From Mycteria americana (lineage: Eukaryota > Chordata > Aves > Ciconiiformes > Ciconiidae), in the NCBI RefSeq assembly GCF_035582795.1, contig NC_134365.1, positions 41,396,135-41,460,134 of the forward strand: a stretch of DNA of 64,000 bases, written 5' to 3'. The stretch's first letter is position 1, and every line of letters starts with the position of its first letter. Both the position numbers and the translations under genes were made by a program. Below the pieces are notes generated by a model. It had not been told where the DNA came from, searched no databases, and saw only the letters and a program-made list of their open reading frames with translations. This document shows, one piece after another, positions 58,082 to 64,000 of this stretch.

Positions 58082-61000
58082 CTGTTTTCTTGCTCGATTT
58101 TCCTTAGGTTAGAAGCGGGCAGAAGAATTCAACTAAACCAAAATGCATTTTTTCAATGGTGAGGAATATAGGCTTCCTTGTTTACACTGGGAATATTCTT
58201 TAATGAAGACAGCCCTTGAAGTAATAGTATATATGGGGGAGGCTGGGGCTGCAGCTATTTCTCCTAAGGGAATTGTGAATTAATATGTGTTCCTCTCTTT
58301 CCCTCTCATTTCCTTCGGTTGGTAGTAAATAGTATATCCATACTGTAGCTTCAGTCCATGTGGTTTAATATCCTAGACTGATTCCCCCTCAGGACGTAGC
58401 GGAAGTGGGGAGAAGGAGTATATTTAAAAAAGGAGATGGTTTGTCAAGAATTAAAGAGCATTTTGGTCAAAATAAGACCCCTGAAACGCAATAGATGCAA
58501 TAGAGAGGATTTCAAATATGTTGTCTAGCAATTCTGCGCTGCTTTTGCTGCACCCTATGGTTTCTGGATTCAGAGGCAGAAAAAATACAGTCTGCCTTAC
58601 CGAGCCATGGTGTTGTAAGAAATGAAGAGTGCCAAATATCCTGTGTCTGCTAATGGCTGGCAGTGGGTCCTCGGGGAGAGGGTAAGAGAAACCGGGCAAG
58701 CCTCGAGGGAGCCTTGCCAGCACCTGGCGCTGGTGGCCCAGCTCCCGGGGGCTCTGCCTCCGCGGCGGGGAGCATCTCTCCTGCCCGGGGAGCTGCTGTG
58801 GCAGCGCACACCTGCCTTTTGGGGCTGCTGACCCTCACCACCCCCCCTTTCCTCTGTCAAGGCGGGGACCCTACCCAGGAGCTTTTTGTGCCTTCAGAAA
58901 CGTGCCACTGTGCTTCCCCCTTGAAGGGCAGCACTGACAGAGGAGGCAGAAACTGAGCCCCTTTTTTGGCCTGAATTCTACCCGCTTTAGTTCAGAAGAA
59001 GTTGGCGCCTTCTGCTGTGCCAAATTCCTGTTCCTAGAAAGCACACGGTCACAGAGCCATTTAATAGACTTCTCACATTGCTGGGGGGAAGCCATTTATT
59101 TGTTTTATCTGCTTTTTCCCCTGGGGAAGTAGTCCAAAGCCTGAAGTGGCATCAGGAAAAGCTAGGGGAACACTGACAGTTCTTGTTTTGCAAATTGTCA
59201 AATGAACCCATTTCCCACCATTGCTGGTAATGTCTTTCATTATGCCTTTAATGAAATTGTATTGACATATTTATGGCCTAATAAAATAAAAAAAAAGATA
59301 CCCTGGAAAAGCAGTTTTCAGGAGCTGAAATATTTTAATAATGGTTTTGTAAATGATTTTGATTTTTTTTTTTTTAACTTTGACAAAAGGAACTGTGGAT
59401 AATTCAAAACCACTAATGAAATGGTCTCTGGACTGTGCCATTTAAATCCCCTAAGATGTATTTTCTGCTGCCTCTCCTTTAAATTTGATGCCCTTCATTT
59501 TTAACATCTATGGGGAGCTGGCTACAATGTGTTGTATCTTCTTCCCACATAGCCCATTTATCTGCTATTCTATTTTCCTACTCTCTTCTCACTGGGAAAA
59601 CAGCACTTTGACATACCATTTTATGATTTATACTTTAAAATACCCACCTGATCCAGTTTTATTATGTCCTCAGTTGTTGAATCCAGAGTGAGTTAAAGTA
59701 GGGACTTTAGCATCTGTTTTGAAATTGTTAGGGATGAGCCAGAAAATTTTGTAATGATTCTGATGAGCATCTGTCCGTTTTTTCGTGGGGCAGTGGTGAG
59801 AGCTTCCAGATAGACTGTCATGTCTGGTGGATCTGGATCTGGACATTTCCTAAACCTGGGACCCAATCTGTTAATTGTGCTCATTTGCTTGAGTGCGGTT
59901 CTGGGTTTAGTAGTAGATGACGTGTAATTTTTTTTCATAGTTTTTTCTTTTGTAAACTCATAGAATGAGCCTGACTGAGAGCTATGTCTTTTCACTTCAC
60001 TTGTATGAGTCGGGCAATTGCTGTATCCAGCTCAATTAACATCTGAATTTGCTTTGATGAAAAAAAGGCTATTGGTTCTATCCCAGAGGTCACAGCAGAC
60101 TAAGAAAATAAAGGTCATGTTGTATCTTGAATTCAGAATGTACAGATGTTATATGAAGATAAAATCTGAAACCCAGAAGGGAAAGGAAGACATATTTGCA
60201 GCTATGCTATGTATATGTAAATGGTAACAGATGATTTACTGCTGGAAGAGTGTGGTATCCCTTTTTTCTTTTAACAAAACAATGTCATAAAAATAGGCAA
60301 ACAAGAAAAAAACCAAAATGGACCAATGAATTACAACACATACTCAATCACTCTTAAATATGAGACTGAGGGAATATATGCTAGTTTCTTAGGATATGGC
60401 CAGTAAATATATAGACCCTTAGTGGCAAATCTGGCATCTCAGAACATTAGTTCCTATATCACAGATGAAAATAAGGATATAAACATCAAAAATAAAGAAG
60501 AGAAACAATACATATACCCATGAGATCTCTGTATAATCCAAATCAGTTGTCTGCAAGAGAGTTAAAAAATACTTTATGCATTCAGGGAATACAGCTTTCC
60601 ATCACAGAAATAAAATAGATATATCTATAATGTATCAGCGCTGGTCTCATATTTCCTTTCTTTGGGGTTTACTCTGATTTGATTTCGTAGTGGCTGTGCT
60701 TTTCCCTTTGAAATTCACCATCCTTAGCTCAGATGTAGGGACGAGGAACATTTCAGAGGCAGAAACCTTGGCACAATTTTTGCCCATGTTGTAATTTCAT
60801 CCTGTTTCACATTTTCAGTCCCCTTCTCCGCCTGCTGTGACTTCTGGCGGGAGCTTGGGCTGAGTAACTGCAGAGTTCATAGTGTTTGAGACACGGCGAG
60901 TGCAGAGCTAATACATCATTTCATCCTCCGCGGGGTGGGGGGAGACACGTCGTCGAGGAGTACAAGGAGTTTGGCCCAGTTTTTCAGCGAAGACGTGCGT

Positions 61001-61876
61001 GATACCTTTCAAAGTTTTATGAAGGAGTCGCCTTTTAAAGCCATTTGTCTAGAAATCAAAGTGTGGCGCTCTCAGACATATTTACCTACCTCCTGTTTGT
61101 ATTTATTATTGGCTAACTTCAGGAGGGTGGCCGCAATGGCTTATGTACTTAGATAAGAGCCACATTTAGATATGGGCAGCTTTTCTTTTCATTTCATTTG
61201 ATCTTCTGAGAAGCAGTCCCTCTGTGCGCTGATGCCTTTGGTAGGACTGCAGACGGAGAGCTGGGTCACCTGTAACCTCATCCGTGATCTCACTGCTGCA
61301 GACAGACAAGCAGTGCACAGAGTTTTACCTGAGAATTAAGGCTGCCCAAATACATTTCTTGACAAAACCACAAAAGTGCAAAGAAATCCTAAATTGAGGC
61401 AGCATTCAGGGCTCTTGCTAGAGGCCCCTCCAAACATTAGCCAAGTGCTGCTGCAGCTCAGTTATACCATCACACCAATGACCTTCTCAGCACACTCGCC
61501 TTCAGTGCAGCAATGCTGTCACTGTGTGTAGTCAAGAAAGAAGAATGATGTTGTAATGCACAGATTTAAAACTTACAGTATTTGACTAGACACTGATGCA
61601 TTGAATCTTAAAATCATAAATTTTACCATAAAAGAAGAAAACCAAATCAAGCTGATAATTTCTGCATATCGTACTTTACCTAAAACTCACGCTTCTAATA
61701 TGTTTTATTAAAATATATCATGGTTTTTAGAGCAATGGATGATTCACTGTTAACTGAAACCACATGCAAACTCATACTGAAGCCTACCCGTTCCCTGTTT
61801 CTTGTTTATATTCATAATATAAACTTAAGTGACTGTAGTCTCCAGGTGTCAGTGTGGGTTGTTCTGTTCAGTCTCA
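58082..61876. other. Intergenic sequence, no gene recognised
   Basis: Contains a GC-rich patch at 58670-58830, an AT-rich low-repeat patch at 59170-59420 and a CpG-bearing stretch at 60840-61160. The last has a 73-codon open frame (60935-61156) with no recognised domain. No gene can be supported. Confidence 0.55.
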
Positions 61877-61972
61877 CAAACAGAGAACAGAAGCTCAGAC
61901 AAAGTGAGCGAGTTCCCTAAGGTCACATGTGGTGTCTGCCATAGGAACAGGAGCTGCGCTGAACTTCTCCGG
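61877..61972 (+). repeat. MIR-like (tRNA-derived CORE) SINE fragment
   Basis: 'cagagaacagaagctcagac' and 'gagttccctaaggtcacatg', followed by 'tggtgtctgccataggaaca', follow the MIR order 'gaaactgaggctcagagag...acttgcccaaggtcacacag...gtggcagagc'. It is diverged, as expected for an ancient SINE in a bird genome. Confidence 0.6.
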
Positions 61973-64000
61973 TAGATCATTAAATGCAAGGCTGTCCTGC
62001 CGTGTCTTTGCCAGAACAGGGTAACAACCAACCAGAATATGAGAATGTTTGTGGTTTAGCGTTTTGTCTGTGTTTGAAGACTGGTTTATGACAAGATAAT
62101 CCAATGTGCTTATGGAAACGATTCATGATTTTCATAGGATCATAAGAGCATTGGAGCAGACTTACAGTCCTGTGTCTTGTCTTCTGTGCCTCAAAAGCAG
62201 GTGAAGCAATTCTGCAGCAAACAGGTGTAGGACTTGTCTCCCTCATGATATCTCATCCGAGTCTCAAACGGAGACCTGCATAACCTTAAGGCAACACTTA
62301 CATACTCATAGAAGGATATGTTTTGAACTGTGATACATGCTTAGCCTCAATTACAGGTTGAGGTGCTGAATTTCTCTGGTCTTTATTTTATAAAATGTCT
62401 TCTGGTTCTTGTGACACGGAAATACATAAAACATAGAACAGAACACAAATATAATTTAGCAGCATGGATTAGAAGCCCATACAAACTGGAAGCAAGTCAG
62501 TCAGTTGTCACCTCTAAAAGGTATGGAATTGATTTGTTTGTCTGAATGGTATAAATGTTCTTAGAGGTATTCTAAGGATTTTAAATGATGGACTCATAAA
62601 CTAACAGACTTGGTAATGTATGTGCACAAAAATTTACTCAGTGTGTAGTGTATTTCTCAGTAATTTGTAAAGGTTGCTCTATGTCCTTCTCAGAAAATAC
62701 AGTGGTTTAAACTTAGCTGTTAGTTAAAATTTTAGTGCAAATTTAGAACTGATCTATTCTGATGTCTACTAAATTCTGTATTGTTTATTACTTTGTCTAA
62801 CTAATTAGTGACCTGATTGTACTCCTGATCCATTTTAGTGGTGAGACCAATGATGTCTTCTTGTTATTGATGTCTTAAATGTGTCTCAGGCTATATCAAA
62901 GGGCGGTACACTTTTCATTTCATATGGAGCTTCAGTGATAACACTCTGCAGGTTTTCACAGGATTGATCATCATGTTGGAGAAAAAAGTATCTTTTTCTT
63001 GCATGCTGTTTAGTTTGGAAAGTTGATAATACAGAAGAAAAATGAAGATTTATTTTCTTGCACTGAAGTAAATAGCAACCATTTGATGAATCATTGCAGA
63101 ATGTGTAGTAATTCAATTTCACTCTTCAGTCAGTTTGTTTTAAATAAAAATCTTGCACAGTTCCTTACCAGTGTTTCCTATGTAGCTTTGGCTTTTGTAG
63201 GGGATACTGGAGAGTCAGCAACAGAGGCTTGTTTGTTCTTTTGATACATAAAAGAGGAATTGTACTGCAACACAGTTTAGGAAAGAAAGGTAACAGTGCA
63301 AGGAAGCTCAATTTGAAGCCATGCCTGGCTGTATAAACTTCACCTTTATTCTTCATTATCCACCGTAGAAGGTGAAGTGCCTTTGTGTTTGTTAAATCAT
63401 TGGCCTCGGTCTTACAATTGCCATTCAGGGTCTGCAGCCATGACATTGCAGCTGTCTGTGAAGCTGAATTCAAATCACCCTTACTCTGGCTCGGAAGGCA
63501 AATGAAGGGCTTGGGTCAACTGATGGCAATATGTGGAACAAGAATTTAACTGGTTGCCTGAGGGTGAAGGGTTTTGTATTTGCTTATCGATCCCCTGAGC
63601 CCCCCAGGCTGGGCCACATCTCCTGGTGAAAGCCAAACTTTGCTATGGATCTGAATTGATCTAGCTAATGGAGCTAGACCTCACCACCTCTGACCTCTCC
63701 TGGTCCTCCCTGTCAGACAGGACTGGGCATTCTCCTCCGAACTGCACCCGGGGTTGCCTTTGCTGAAACCCGTGAGCCAATGCTTATTGCATAGCTCCTT
63801 TTAAGTATCCCCGCTTTAGAGCCCTCATCTTACATTTCCAGCCCTAACATTACAAGTGTGAATTCTCAAATAACAAACAGAAGTTTTCTCTCCGTGTAGA
63901 CTTAGTAAATGGCATCTGCAAATACTTTCTTCTCTCCTCTGTGAGTCTAGAATAATACTGTAGCGTGTACAGGTAGGCTCAGGGCAGGAATCACCAAAAG
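61973..64000. other. Intergenic sequence to the window end, no gene recognised
   Basis: No coding, RNA or regulatory feature can be supported. Open frames are short and lack signatures. Confidence 0.6.

Noticed and set aside
36791..64000. Search for exons of TRHDE, the expected downstream neighbour from human gene order
   Set aside because: None of the M1-peptidase hallmark peptides (HExxH region, GAMEN-like motif) were found in the open frames. The gene must start beyond the window.

Overview
This window is vertebrate nuclear DNA, most likely from a bird. Two observations support this. First, it carries six exons of a vertebrate tryptophan hydroxylase gene with canonical GT-AG introns. Second, the left edge is the 3' end of a CR1 LINE that finishes in two copies of the octamer ATTCTATG, the usual tail of avian CR1 elements. 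Two more degraded CR1 pieces and several older amniote-type repeats are present. There is no sign of bacterial, viral or organellar genes, and overall repeat density is low. I cannot name the species.

The one gene I can identify is TPH2 (neuronal tryptophan 5-hydroxylase 2), on the + strand. The window starts inside intron 5 and contains the last six coding exons: exon 6 (450-646), 7 (2448-2583), 8 (8052-8178), 9 (28242-28337), 10 (35742-35875) and 11 (coding part 35964-36138). They encode residues from the split codon 203 to 490 in human TPH2 numbering. This covers nearly all of the catalytic iron and pterin domain (iron ligands H318, H323, E363) and the C-terminal tetramerisation helix. Splice phases agree at every junction and the reading frame is intact, so the gene looks functional. 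Exons 1-5, with the promoter and N-terminal regulatory domain, lie upstream of the window. Exon numbers assume the 11-exon layout of human TPH2.

The introns are 1.8 kb (intron 6), 5.5 kb (7), 20 kb (8), 7.4 kb (9) and 88 bp (10). Intron 9 holds the most interesting unexplained structure. It has an exon-like, purine-rich open segment (31294-31440, or 31315-31440 with a second acceptor) with good splice signals at both ends and phase 0 on both sides. It would insert 49 or 42 residues between K388 and H389 without shifting the frame. A perfect four-unit heat-shock-element-like array lies about 220 bp upstream, and a G-quadruplex-like C/G tract lies about 650 bp downstream.

From about 36.8 kb to the end (27 kb) I find no protein-coding gene. 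In human the next gene on this side is TRHDE, and none of its exons are recognisable here. This stretch holds two old CR1 fragments, a GC- and CpG-rich block with a GGA microsatellite at 47.4-48.1 kb, a MIR-like SINE piece, simple repeats, two exon-like segments near 52-53 kb, and several stretches whose composition resembles conserved non-coding elements. Conservation cannot be judged from one sequence.
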